From the NCBI GenBank assembly GCA_050010255.1, contig JBEKLJ010000046.1:1-18010 (forward strand): 18,010 bases of DNA, in the 5' to 3' direction. The notes below the pieces were generated by a model. The model searched no databases. It was given only the letters and a program-made list of their open reading frames with translations, and was not told where the DNA came from. This DNA comes from JBEKLJ01 sp050010255 (GTDB taxonomy: Bacteria; Acidobacteriota; Terriglobia; Bryobacterales; Bryobacteraceae). The position numbers and the translations under genes were made by a program. Shown here piece by piece: positions 1 through 7,283 of this stretch. Numbering within the stretch: position 1 is the stretch's first letter; every line of letters starts with the position of its first letter.

Positions 1-24
1 CGGCCTTCATCCAATCCCGGCGCC

Positions 25-879
25 TCACTTCAGCCTCCTACCGCCGGCGTAGAGCTTCGTCCAGAACGGATCAGCCAGGCGGTCTATGCGCACCACCGGG
101 CGTTCATGCACCGTGGCGCTGATGAACTGCCCGTCCCCGAGGTAGAGGCCGGTGTGCGTGATCTTGCGCTCCGAGGCGCCGAAGTAGACCAGGTCGCCCG
201 GCCGGAGGTCGTTCCGCTCGACCCTCGCCAGCCCCTCCCAGCCGGCTTGCGGCTGCGCATCGCGCGGCAGCAGGACGCCCGCGCGGCGGTAGAGCATCTG
301 CACAAACCCGGAGCAATCGTAGCCGAAGGTCGAGGTGCCGCCCCAAAGGTACGGCAGGCCGAGGAATCTCCGGGCGAACTCCGGCAGCGCGCTCACCGGC
401 AGCTTGGGAGGATCGAATGCCGCATCGCCCTGTTGAAGCCAGGCGGCGCGGCCATCCACCAGCCGCACCTGGATCCAGCGCCGCTCGTTCTGATCGGCTT
501 CCGAGATCACCTCTAGCCGCGTCTCGAAGGGCACGGTCGCGAGCGGCGCGTGCTTCGTCACGTCGGGCTCGCCGTAGAGGTTCGCGAACAAGCTCTCGAC
601 TTCGGCGACACGGCCGTCCGAGGCGTACTGCTCGGCCCCGGTCGGGACGGCGCGGAAGGCCCTCGAATTCATCCAGCCGGTGTACCCATCCGGCGTCTGT
701 ACCTTCGCCCACGCGCCGCGCTGCTCCAGAAGCTCGAGGGGCGTGCCGTAAATCGCTTGGGAGACCACCTCAGCGTCGTCGGCCGGCTGGGCGTGCATGT
801 TTGCCACCGGCTCGAGAACCGCGGCGCGCGGCGGGGCGGCACTGAGGAACGCGCTCGACATCAGCCAGAGCGCCAGCAT
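25..879 (-). CDS. Secreted SH3b-NlpC/P60 cell-wall peptidase
   Basis: Predicted exported cysteine peptidase that cuts peptidoglycan stem peptides, probably gamma-D-glutamyl-diamino acid bonds as in the YkfC-like family. Numbering from the upstream ATG at 888: signal peptide about 1-19 (hydrophobic MLALWLMSSAFLSA then AAP), two SH3b-like segments (about 24-80 and 95-155), NlpC/P60 domain about 168-285. The nucleophile is C192 in YDCSGF and the base is H245 in ITHTGLYLG. The third catalytic position, twelve residues on, appears to be Ser257 rather than the usual His/Asn/Gln. Start choice: the Shine-Dalgarno GGAGGT directly abuts the ATG at 888 but lies 9 nt before the ATG at 879 (fourth codon), so 879 is preferred. 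Divergent from the SDR gene with a gap of about 60 bp. Family assignment is firm; substrate is inferred. Confidence 0.9.
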   Translation of the reverse strand: MLALWLMSSAFLSAAPPRAAVLEPVANMHAQPADDAEVVSQAIYGTPLELLEQRGAWAKVQTPDGYTGWMNSRAFRAVPTGAEQYASDGRVAEVESLFANLYGEPDVTKHAPLATVPFETRLEVISEADQNERRWIQVRLVDGRAAWLQQGDAAFDPPKLPVSALPEFARRFLGLPYLWGGTSTFGYDCSGFVQMLYRRAGVLLPRDAQPQAGWEGLARVERNDLRPGDLVYFGASERKITHTGLYLGDGQFISATVHERPVVRIDRLADPFWTKLYAGGRRLK

Positions 880-941
880 ACTACGCATACCTCCACCATT
901 GTGACCCGCCGGGCGGGCGCGTGGTACAACGGTAAGTTCCG

Positions 942-1715
942 ATGCCTACCGATACGTTCTCTCTGGCCGACAAAGTGGCCGTCGTCGTGGGCGGCGGCGG
1001 GGTGCTGGCCGGGGCCATGGCCAGCGGCTTCGCCGAGGCCGGCGCCGACGTCGCCGTCCTGGACCTGATCGGCGCGAACGCCGAGGCGCGGGCGGCGGCG
1101 ATTCGTTCGCTCGGCCGCCGGGCCATCGGCGTCGCCTGCGATGCCACCAGCAAGGCCGACCTGACTCGCGCGCTCGAGACGACACTCGCCGAGCTCGGCG
1201 GCGTGGACATTCTGCTCAACGCCGCGGGCATCAACTCCGGCACGCCCTTCTTCGAGATCAGCGAAGCGGAATGGCACAAGATTCTGGACGTGAATCTCAA
1301 GGGCATGTTCCTGGCCTGCCAGGTCTTCGGTAAGGTGATGGTGGAATCGGGCCGTGGCGGCTCCATCATCAACATCTCCTCAGCGTCTTCCGGACCCCCG
1401 CTCTCCAAGGTGTTCACGTACAGCATCACCAAGGCGGGCGTGAACCAGTTGACGCAGTGGCTGGCGCGTGAGTGGGCGCCCTTCAAGGTCCGGGTGAACG
1501 CCGTCGCGCCGGGTTTCCTGCCGGCGGAACAGAATCGCGCGCTGCTCACCGACGAGCGCATGGCTGACATCTTCCGCCACACGCCCATGGCGCGCTTCGG
1601 CGAACCGGGCGAGCTGGTCCCGGTGACGGTGTGGCTCGCCTCCGAGCAGGCCTCCTCATACGTCACCGGCGCCATCATCCACGTCGATGGCGGCTTCTCC
1701 GCGATGACCATTTAG
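942..1715 (+). CDS. SDR-family oxidoreductase, D-mannonate oxidoreductase-like
   Basis: Cytoplasmic NAD(P)-dependent short-chain dehydrogenase of 257 residues, the usual length for classical SDRs. Visible motifs: glycine-rich cofactor loop VGGGGVLAG (16-24, a variant of TGxxxGxG), acidic D41 ending beta-2 (suggests NAD preference), NAAG 93-96, N118, a catalytic Ser around 147 in NISSAS, Y160 and K164 (YSITK), and PGF 190-192. The GGGGVLAGAMA loop and the GFLPAEQNRALL segment resemble SDR-type D-mannonate oxidoreductases (fructuronate reductases) of hexuronate catabolism, as I recall them; other sugar or polyol substrates are possible. The upstream Shine-Dalgarno is weak (GGTAAG). Its stop overlaps the stop of the convergent permease gene within the four bases TTAG at 1712-1715, so the two transcripts must run into each other. 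SDR identity is very secure; substrate is moderate. Confidence 0.88.
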   Translation: MPTDTFSLADKVAVVVGGGGVLAGAMASGFAEAGADVAVLDLIGANAEARAAAIRSLGRRAIGVACDATSKADLTRALETTLAELGGVDILLNAAGINSGTPFFEISEAEWHKILDVNLKGMFLACQVFGKVMVESGRGGSIINISSASSGPPLSKVFTYSITKAGVNQLTQWLAREWAPFKVRVNAVAPGFLPAEQNRALLTDERMADIFRHTPMARFGEPGELVPVTVWLASEQASSYVTGAIIHVDGGFSAMTI

Positions 1716-3028
1716 CTGCCGCTCAGGTAGGCGAACCTGGCGATAAACAGCGCGGTGAGCACGTACACCAGCCAGCTCACGCTCCGGTACTGCCCGCGGA
1801 AGACCTTCAGGAATGTGTAGGCGATGAAACCGATCGCAATCCCATTGGCGATCGAGAACGTGAGCGGAATGGATGCCATCGTCAGGAACGCCGGCAGCGC
1901 GTAGACCGGGTCGGACCAGGGGATCTCGGCAACCGTGGAAACCATCAGGCTGCCGACGATGATCAGCGCCGGCGCCGTGGCCGCCGCCGGAATCACGCCC
2001 ACCACCGGCGCGATGAACAAGGCGCCCAGGAAGAGCAGCCCCACCACCGCCGCCGTGACCCCGCTGCGGCCCCCCGCGGCCACGCCCGCGGCGCTCTCGA
2101 TGTAACTGACCACGGTGGAAGTGCCCGTCAGCGAGCTGACGACGGTGGCCGAGGCGTCGGTGAACAGAATCCTCTCAACCCGCGGGATGCGGCCGTCCGC
2201 GCCGATCAGCCCCGCCTTCTTGGTTACCCCGATTAGCGTGCCGATGTTGTCGAACAGATCGACGAATAGGAACACGAAGACGACCTCCAGGAACCCCACC
2301 CGCAGGATGCCGGGCACGTCCAGCCGGAACGCGGTCGCGGTAACTTCGGACCATTGGAGCGGGTGCGGCTGCCAATGAACCACTCCGGTCGCGGCGCCCA
2401 GGGCCGTCGTCGCGAGAATCCCGATCAGCATGGCCGCACGCACCCGCCAGGCCATCAGCACGCCGGTCAGCAGCAGTCCAAAGACCGCGAGCAGGGTGTT
2501 CGGATCCCGGAAATTGCCCAGCGCGACTAGCGTCTTCGGGTTGGCGATGGTGATGCCCGCGTTCTGAAAGCCGATCAGCGCGATGAACAGGCCGATGCCC
2601 GCGGCGATGGCGGCGTAAAGTTCCTGCGGCAGCGCGGAAAGGATCAACTGACGGATGCCGAATGCCGTCAGGAGCAGGAATGCAATTCCCGACAGGAACA
2701 CCGCGCCGAGCGCAACCTGCCAGGGAATGCCCATCGCCTTCACCACCGTATAGGTGAAGTAGGCGTTGAGACCCATGCCGGGCGCGAGCGCGATGGGATA
2801 GCGCGCGAACAGGCCCATGAGCAAGCTGCCAAAGGCGGCCGAGACGCAGGTAGCCGCCGTCACCGCCGCCAGGGGCATGCCCGTCTCGTGCAGCATCGAC
2901 GGGTTGACGAAGATGATGTAGGCCATCGTGAGGAACGTCGTGAAGCCGGCGAGCACCTCGGTCCGCCAGTTGGTCCCGAGTTCCTCAAACTGGAAGTACT
3001 TCTCGAGTGTCTGCCGCAAGAGGTTCAA
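1712..3028 (-). CDS. NCS2-family (AzgA-like) purine permease
   Basis: Inner-membrane proton-coupled nucleobase transporter, most likely for guanine/hypoxanthine or adenine, of 438 residues as usual for the AzgA/PbuG/GhxP branch of NCS2. Signature segments: FEELGTNWRTEVLAGFTTFLTMAYIIFVNP near the N terminus, GMGLNAYFTY (84-93), DLFDNIGTLIGV (257-268) and GTSTVVSYIESAAGVAAGGR (302-321). In this branch the acidic residues of the last two segments (here D260 and E311) line the substrate site. About 12-14 hydrophobic helices are apparent. The start is TTG (3026-3028), chosen because homologues begin a few residues before FQFEELG; no ATG is available. It lies 51 nt downstream of the sugar isomerase gene on the same strand and may be cotranscribed, although purine uptake and rhamnose use are not functionally linked. 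The 3' end overlaps the SDR stop. Confidence 0.93.
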   Translation of the reverse strand: MNLLRQTLEKYFQFEELGTNWRTEVLAGFTTFLTMAYIIFVNPSMLHETGMPLAAVTAATCVSAAFGSLLMGLFARYPIALAPGMGLNAYFTYTVVKAMGIPWQVALGAVFLSGIAFLLLTAFGIRQLILSALPQELYAAIAAGIGLFIALIGFQNAGITIANPKTLVALGNFRDPNTLLAVFGLLLTGVLMAWRVRAAMLIGILATTALGAATGVVHWQPHPLQWSEVTATAFRLDVPGILRVGFLEVVFVFLFVDLFDNIGTLIGVTKKAGLIGADGRIPRVERILFTDASATVVSSLTGTSTVVSYIESAAGVAAGGRSGVTAAVVGLLFLGALFIAPVVGVIPAAATAPALIIVGSLMVSTVAEIPWSDPVYALPAFLTMASIPLTFSIANGIAIGFIAYTFLKVFRGQYRSVSWLVYVLTALFIARFAYLSGS

Positions 3029-3079
3029 TTTACCGCAACGGCGCTGCCGCAGCCAAGGCGCCGCGACCGGTGTCCGCGC

Positions 3080-4270
3080 CTACGCGTACGAGGAACCGCC
3101 GCCCAGGTTCTTCGCGGCCCGTTCCTTAGTGATGCGCTCCAGGTAGCCGCTTGCGCGGAAGGCCGCCAGCGGCTCCTCGGCCATCCCCTTCGAGCGGCGC
3201 CAGGCGCGGATCGCCGGCCGCACGTCCGTCGAGAAGGCCTCCTTCAAGCACTCCTCGGCATCGAGGAGGTCGCACTTCTCCTGGTGCGCCGCCACGGCGG
3301 CGTGATCGACGATCTTCGCCTTGGCGTGCAGCTCCTGCGCGACCATGGCCGTCTGGATCATCTCCTCGATCTTGCCCTTCAGGTTGTGGCTCTGGTCCAC
3401 CATGTAGGCGATGTCGGCCCGCTGGCCGGTCTCCCATTCGAAGTGCGCGATCTCGTAGAAGATCCGGAAGATCTGGTAGGGATCGATCGAGCCCATGGTC
3501 AGGTCGTCGTCGGCGTAGCGCCGGTCGTTGAAATGGAACCCGCCCAGCATGTCCTCGCTCAGCAGCCAGGCCACGATCTGCTCGATGTTCTGCGACAGGT
3601 AGTGGTGACCCGTATCGACCAGCACCTTGGCCTTCGGTCCGGCGTGCTTGGAGAAGATGTAGGACATGCCCCAGTCGGCGATGTCGGTGAAGTAGGAGTA
3701 TGGCTCGAAGGGCTTGTACTCGACCAGCATCCGCTTGCCGTCGGCCAGCCGGGCGTGTACGGCCTTCAGACAGTCGATGAAGGACTGCTTGCGGCGGCGG
3801 ATGTCCTGTGAGCCGGGGAAGCTGGCCCCGTCGGCGAACCAGAGCGAAAGATCGCGGCTGCCGGCCGCGTTCATGATCTCGATCGAGTCGAAGACGTGCT
3901 GGAGCGCGGCCTGGCGGATGGCCGCGTCCGGATTGCCGAACGAGCCGTGCTTGTAGCACTGGTCCTGGAACACGTTGGGGTTGATGGCGCCGATCTTTAC
4001 GCCGTACTTGGCAGCCGCGGCGTTCACCTCGTTCACGCTCTTGGTGCCCTCGGGGTAGTCCCATAGGACGTGAACGGCCACGGTTGGGCAGCACGCCGTG
4101 AGCTTGTGCACCTGGCCGGCGTCGGCGAGCTTCTCCTCGGTGGTCGTCGCGGCGGCTGCCTGGACGAACTTTCCGAAGCGGGTCCCGGTGTTCGCAAACC
4201 CCCAGGATGGAAGCTCAATCTTGAAAGAATCGAGCGCGCTGAAGACAATCTCTTCTAGTCTGGCGGACAT
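3080..4270 (-). CDS. rhaI: L-rhamnose isomerase, RhaI type
   Basis: Cytoplasmic TIM-barrel metal-dependent ketol isomerase of 396 residues, interconverting L-rhamnose and L-rhamnulose. RhaI enzymes are distinct from E. coli RhaA and often accept D-allose/D-psicose and other sugars. The candidate ligands E184, D219, H246 and D292, plus H222, D254 and D256, have exactly the spacing I recall for Pseudomonas stutzeri L-RhI (E219, D254, H281, D327; H257, D289, D291). The segments are VEYKPFEP, LVDTGHH, GGFHFNDRRYADDD and YMVDQSHN. The ATG at 4270 is preceded by a strong AGGAGG (complement of 4279-4284) at 8-nt spacing. A 98-bp hairpin element lies 60 nt upstream, between this gene and the small membrane protein gene on the same strand. 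No rhamnulokinase or aldolase gene is seen nearby. Confidence 0.93.
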   Translation of the reverse strand: MSARLEEIVFSALDSFKIELPSWGFANTGTRFGKFVQAAAATTTEEKLADAGQVHKLTACCPTVAVHVLWDYPEGTKSVNEVNAAAAKYGVKIGAINPNVFQDQCYKHGSFGNPDAAIRQAALQHVFDSIEIMNAAGSRDLSLWFADGASFPGSQDIRRRKQSFIDCLKAVHARLADGKRMLVEYKPFEPYSYFTDIADWGMSYIFSKHAGPKAKVLVDTGHHYLSQNIEQIVAWLLSEDMLGGFHFNDRRYADDDLTMGSIDPYQIFRIFYEIAHFEWETGQRADIAYMVDQSHNLKGKIEEMIQTAMVAQELHAKAKIVDHAAVAAHQEKCDLLDAEECLKEAFSTDVRPAIRAWRRSKGMAEEPLAAFRASGYLERITKERAAKNLGGGSSYA

Positions 4271-4278
4271 TCGGTTGG

Positions 4279-4284
4279 CCTCCT
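4279..4284 (-). promoter_or_regulatory. Strong Shine-Dalgarno of rhaI
   Basis: The minus strand reads AGGAGG eight bases before the ATG at 4270. It is a near-consensus ribosome binding site and fixes the start of the isomerase gene. Confidence 0.8.
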
Positions 4285-4330
4285 GGCGAACTCAACCATG
4301 ATATCCGACCAGCCGGTGCCCGGAGGCGTA

Positions 4331-4428
4331 GCCAAAAACCGGGGACAGACGAGACGTTTCGCTTCCCAAGGTCGTCGGGATGAGGGAGTCGGACACGCGA
4401 AACGTTCCGTCTGTCCCCGGTTTTTGGC
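4331..4428. repeat. REP-like inverted-repeat element
   Basis: Two 32-bp arms, 4331-4362 and 4397-4428, are reverse complements at 30 of 32 positions and enclose a 34-bp loop. Each arm starts GCCAAAAACCGGGGACAGAC at its outer end. The arms contain GGGGACAG, close to the GGGACAG core of the RAYT inverted repeats near 15.88 and 16.68 kb. The shape fits a non-autonomous REP/BIME-type palindrome moved by a RAYT. It lies 4 bp downstream of the stop of the small membrane protein gene and 60 bp upstream of rhaI, both minus strand, so it would fold as a long RNA hairpin in any readthrough transcript and could act as a terminator or attenuator. There is no U-run, so it is not a classical intrinsic terminator. 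Confidence 0.8.
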
Positions 4429-4432
4429 CGCC

Positions 4433-4750
4433 CTATTCCCGCGGGAACAGGTGGACCTCGGGGGTAGGCTTGCGGGGATGCAGCTCGGTATAGATGCCGC
4501 CAGCGAAGCTGAGCGCGATCAGCGACATCAGCACCACTCCGACCGCATCCGGGCCCCGCGTCCAGAGAATCGCCGTCACCGTGACCGCCGTGCGCAGGAA
4601 CCACGTCAGGGCCTTGGTCAGCGGCTGCTGCGCGCGCCGGAGGCGCACTCCGTAGCGCGCCAGGGAGAAGGCGAACAGGAACCCCAGCATGCCCAGCGCG
4701 ACCCGGAACACCTGGATCGGGACGTGCCTCATCCCTCCAATCTCGGCCAA
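4433..4750 (-). CDS. Small hypothetical membrane protein
   Basis: Protein of 105 residues, or 99 from the internal ATG, that I do not recognise. It has two or three hydrophobic stretches: about 13-30 (VFRVALGMLGFLFAFSLA), 46-62 (LTWFLRTAVTVTAIL) and 66-88 (DAVGVVLMSLIALSFAGGIY). Basic segments (RYGVRLRRAQQ) between the first two suggest a cytoplasmic loop. The reading frame opens with TTG at 4750. An ATG at 4732 is also possible, but GGAGGG directly abuts it, which is too close for an ideal ribosome site. The stop is 4 bp from the REP-like element. Divergent from the CDF exporter gene. The frame is clean and the hydrophobic pattern protein-like, so it is probably a real gene; function unknown. 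Confidence 0.65.
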   Translation of the reverse strand: MAEIGGMRHVPIQVFRVALGMLGFLFAFSLARYGVRLRRAQQPLTKALTWFLRTAVTVTAILWTRGPDAVGVVLMSLIALSFAGGIYTELHPRKPTPEVHLFPRE

Positions 4751-4814
4751 CCCGCGCCCGAATGCAAACTGTCATGGAGCCGGGCTAGGTAGACCCTGCG
4801 CGTTACACTGGTCT

Positions 4815-4832
4815 TGGAAGGGACTCCGTTTG
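4815..4832 (+). promoter_or_regulatory. Shine-Dalgarno and TTG start of the CDF gene
   Basis: GGAAGGGA at 4815-4822 is followed after 7 nt by TTG at 4830. This site decides in favour of a non-ATG start over the downstream ATG at 4857. Confidence 0.6.
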
Positions 4833-5741
4833 CATCAGCATCGCCACCCCGCCGACATGGGAAAGATCCTGATTTGGTCGCTGGCGGGCACGCTTGCCTT
4901 CGTCATCGTCGAGCTGCTGGCGGGCGTGCGGGCGCACAGCCTGGCGCTGCTCTCCGACGCCGGTCACAACTTCACCGACGCGCTGGCGCTGCTGCTGGCC
5001 TGGTTCGGCGTCTACTTCGGCCGCAAGCCCCCCGACGACACCAAGACCTACGGCTACCACCGTGCCGGCGTGCTGGCGGCCTTTGTCAACGCGCTCTCGC
5101 TGCTGGCGCTGGCAGGCTATATCCTCTACCAGAGCTACCGGCGCTGGCTGGCGCCGCAGCCGGTGGATGCAACCATGATGCTGGCGGTGGCCGTGCTCGG
5201 CCTCGGCGTCAACCTCGCCATCATGTGGGGCCTGCGCGGCGAGCGCGGGCACGACGTCAACGTCCGCAGCGCCTGGGCGCACATGCTGGGCGATGCGCTG
5301 GGTTCTCTGGGAATCATTGCCGGCGCGCTCATCATCCGCTACACCGGCTGGGCGCGGACGGACCCGCTGCTGTCGGCCAGCATTGGCCTGCTGATCGTCT
5401 GGACGGCCTGGGACATCATCAGGGAGACGCTGGACATCCTGCTGGAGGGTCTGCCGCGCGGCCTGGAGCTCCAGGCGGTGATCGCCTCGATGCGGGAGGT
5501 GCCGGACGTGCTGGACGTCCACGACGTGCACATCTGGAGCCTCGGCTCGCGCACCCACGCGCTGAGCTGCCACGTTTTGATCGAGGACGTGCCGCCCTCG
5601 GAGAGCGGCTCGCTCCTTCAGAATCTCAACCGCCTGCTGGAGGAGCGGTTCGGGATCTGGCACACCACCATTCAGTTCGAGAACATCAACTGCCCGGGCT
5701 GCCCTATCCCCAGCCAGCACAACCACGCCGCCGAGCACTGA
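4830..5741 (+). CDS. CDF-family divalent metal (Zn-type) exporter
   Basis: Inner-membrane cation diffusion facilitator exporting Zn(II) or a related divalent ion by proton antiport; 303 residues. Six transmembrane helices are followed by a cytoplasmic ferredoxin-like domain (about 208-290) with the typical DVHDVHIWSLGSRTHALSCHV segment. The transport site appears as H46/D50 (SDAGHNFTD) and H151/D155 (HMLGD). The His/Asp pairs fit zinc-preferring CDFs of the ZitB/CzcD type. Start: TTG at 4830, because GGAAGGGA (4815-4822) sits 7 nt upstream and the product then begins with the His-rich MHQHRHPAD common in CDFs; the ATG at 4857 has no comparable site. The tail CPGCPIPSQHNHAAEH is also rich in Cys and His. 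Convergent with trpB2. Confidence 0.93.
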   Translation: MHQHRHPADMGKILIWSLAGTLAFVIVELLAGVRAHSLALLSDAGHNFTDALALLLAWFGVYFGRKPPDDTKTYGYHRAGVLAAFVNALSLLALAGYILYQSYRRWLAPQPVDATMMLAVAVLGLGVNLAIMWGLRGERGHDVNVRSAWAHMLGDALGSLGIIAGALIIRYTGWARTDPLLSASIGLLIVWTAWDIIRETLDILLEGLPRGLELQAVIASMREVPDVLDVHDVHIWSLGSRTHALSCHVLIEDVPPSESGSLLQNLNRLLEERFGIWHTTIQFENINCPGCPIPSQHNHAAEH

Positions 5742-5795
5742 GGCGCGGTGCCTTGGCCCCTGTCTCCGCGCCAGCGCGACCTGTCCGCTGCCGCG

Positions 5796-7148
5796 CTATG
5801 GCAGCGCCTCGATCGCTTCCGCGATCTCCTTGCCCGGATGCTCGTAATCCTGCAAGTGCCCGGAAAGGTACGCCTCGTAAGCGCTGAGGTCGAAGTGCCC
5901 GTGGCCGCTCAGACAGAAGAGAATGGTCCGCGGCCGGCCCTCCTGGCGCGCCGCGATGGCCTCGTCTATGGCGGCGCGGATCGCGTGCGCCGCCTCGGGC
6001 GCGGGCAGAATCCCCTCCACCTGCGCGAACTGCACGGCCGCCTCGAACACCGGCAGTTGCCGGTAGGCGCGCGCCTCGATGAGGCCGTTCCTGACGAGGT
6101 TGCTCGCCAGCGGCGACGCTCCGTGATACCGCAAGCCGCCGGCGTGGATTCCCGGCGGAACGAAGTCGTGCCCCAGGGTGTACATCTTCAGCAGCGGCGT
6201 CAACTTGGCCGTGTCGCCGAAGTCGTAGGCGTACGCGCCCCGGGTCAGCGACGGGCAGGCCGAAGGCTCCACGGCCATCAGGCGCACCTTCGAGCCCTTG
6301 AGCTTGTCCGCAACATAGGGCAGCGCCATGCCGCCGAAATTCGAGCCGCCACCGAAGCAGCCGATGATCACATCGGGCTCGTCGCCGGTGAGCGCCATCT
6401 GCGCTCTCGACTCGACGCCGATCACGGTCTGGTGCAGCAGCACGTGATTGAGCACGCTGCCCAGCGAGTAGTTGGTGTCGCCGTGCGTGGCGGCGTCCTC
6501 GACCGCCTCGCTGATGGCGATGCCCAGCGACCCCGGCGAATCCGGATGCACCGCCAGCACCCCGCGGCCGGACTGCGTTTTCGGGCTGGGGCTGGGGAAG
6601 ACCTCGGCGCCCCAGGTGTTCATCATCATCCGGCGGTATGGCTTCTGGTCGTAGCTCACCTTGACCATGTAGACCGTGCACTCCATCCCGAACAGGCGGC
6701 AGGCCAGCGCCAGCGCGCTGCCCCACTGCCCGGCTCCGGTCTCCGTGGCCAGCCGTCTGATTCCGGCCTGCTTGTTGTAGAAGGCCTGGGCGACGGCTGT
6801 ATTGGGCTTGTGGCTGCCGGCCGGGCTGACGCCTTCATACTTGTAATAAATGTGCGCCGGCGTATCCAGCGCGGCTTCCAGACGGTGCGCGCGGTAGAGT
6901 GGCGTCGGCCGCCACAAGCGGTAGATGTCGAGCACCTCGCCGGGGATGTCGATCTCCGGCTGGGGCGAGAACTCCTGCTGGATCAACGCCATCGGAAAAA
7001 TCGACGCCAAGGCTTCTGGCCCGATGGGCTGCCTGGTCGCCGGATTGAGCGGCGGGTCGAGCGGTTGCTGGAGGATGGGCAGCACGTTCACCCACGCCGA
7101 GGGAATCTGGTCTTCGTTCAGTAGGAACTTCGTGGTCGTGTTGGACAC
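5796..7148 (-). CDS. trpB: TrpB2-type tryptophan synthase beta subunit
   Basis: PLP enzyme of 450 residues condensing indole with L-serine to L-tryptophan. The length and the N-terminal extension before RPTPLYRA mark the TrpB2 branch (canonical TrpB1 is about 400). PLP lysine K114 lies in GSHKPNTA, the catalytic acid is E136 in ETGAGQWGSA, the phosphate-binding glycine loop is GGGSNFGG (266-273), and the C-terminal SGHGHFDL supplies the serine near the PLP ring nitrogen. No trpA, trpC or other trp gene is nearby. TrpB2 enzymes often work alone and are thought to salvage free indole. The leader contains a tight hairpin at 7161-7182. Convergent with the CDF gene. Family assignment is firm; the indole-salvage role is from family knowledge. 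Confidence 0.94.
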   Translation of the reverse strand: MSNTTTKFLLNEDQIPSAWVNVLPILQQPLDPPLNPATRQPIGPEALASIFPMALIQQEFSPQPEIDIPGEVLDIYRLWRPTPLYRAHRLEAALDTPAHIYYKYEGVSPAGSHKPNTAVAQAFYNKQAGIRRLATETGAGQWGSALALACRLFGMECTVYMVKVSYDQKPYRRMMMNTWGAEVFPSPSPKTQSGRGVLAVHPDSPGSLGIAISEAVEDAATHGDTNYSLGSVLNHVLLHQTVIGVESRAQMALTGDEPDVIIGCFGGGSNFGGMALPYVADKLKGSKVRLMAVEPSACPSLTRGAYAYDFGDTAKLTPLLKMYTLGHDFVPPGIHAGGLRYHGASPLASNLVRNGLIEARAYRQLPVFEAAVQFAQVEGILPAPEAAHAIRAAIDEAIAARQEGRPRTILFCLSGHGHFDLSAYEAYLSGHLQDYEHPGKEIAEAIEALP

Positions 7149-7160
7149 CGTGGTCTCCTG

Positions 7161-7182
7161 CCGCTCGTCCTCGGACGAACGG
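7161..7182 (-). other. Hairpin in the trpB2 leader
   Basis: The arms CCGCTCGTCC (7161-7170) and GGACGAACGG (7173-7182) pair at 9 of 10 positions, the exception being a possible wobble, around a very small loop, 13 to 34 bases upstream of the trpB2 ATG. No U-run follows on either strand, so it is not an ordinary terminator. I see no tandem Trp codons or T-box features in the 135-nt gap 7149-7283. A TACAAT at 7197-7202 (minus strand) could be a -10 box, without a convincing -35. Confidence 0.35.
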
Positions 7183-7283
7183 AAATGAAAAGGTTTATTG
7201 TAACGCCGGAGGCCGGCACGCGGTGGGCCGAGAGCTATCCGACTAAAGGAGCAGCCTCCTGCACCACCGTCTCCCTTGGGCTG

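Noticed and set aside
905..917. 13-nt GC palindrome CCCGCCGGGCGGG between the NlpC/P60 and SDR genes
   Set aside because: Short, GC-only symmetry in a high-GC genome; no repeat or promoter context supports an operator.
5742..5772. GGCGCGG and CCGCGCC arms between the CDF gene and trpB2 as a convergent terminator
   Set aside because: Seven-base arms with a 17-nt loop and no U-run are expected by chance in such GC-rich DNA.
5748..7124. Long open frame on the + strand opposite trpB2
   Set aside because: A GC-rich antisense shadow; the Arg/His/Val/Gly-heavy translation has no family motifs, whereas the minus-strand TrpB2 is unmistakable.
7247..7260. AGGAG/CTCCT mini-hairpin after the esterase gene as its terminator
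   Set aside because: Only a 5-bp stem with a short T stretch; too weak to annotate.
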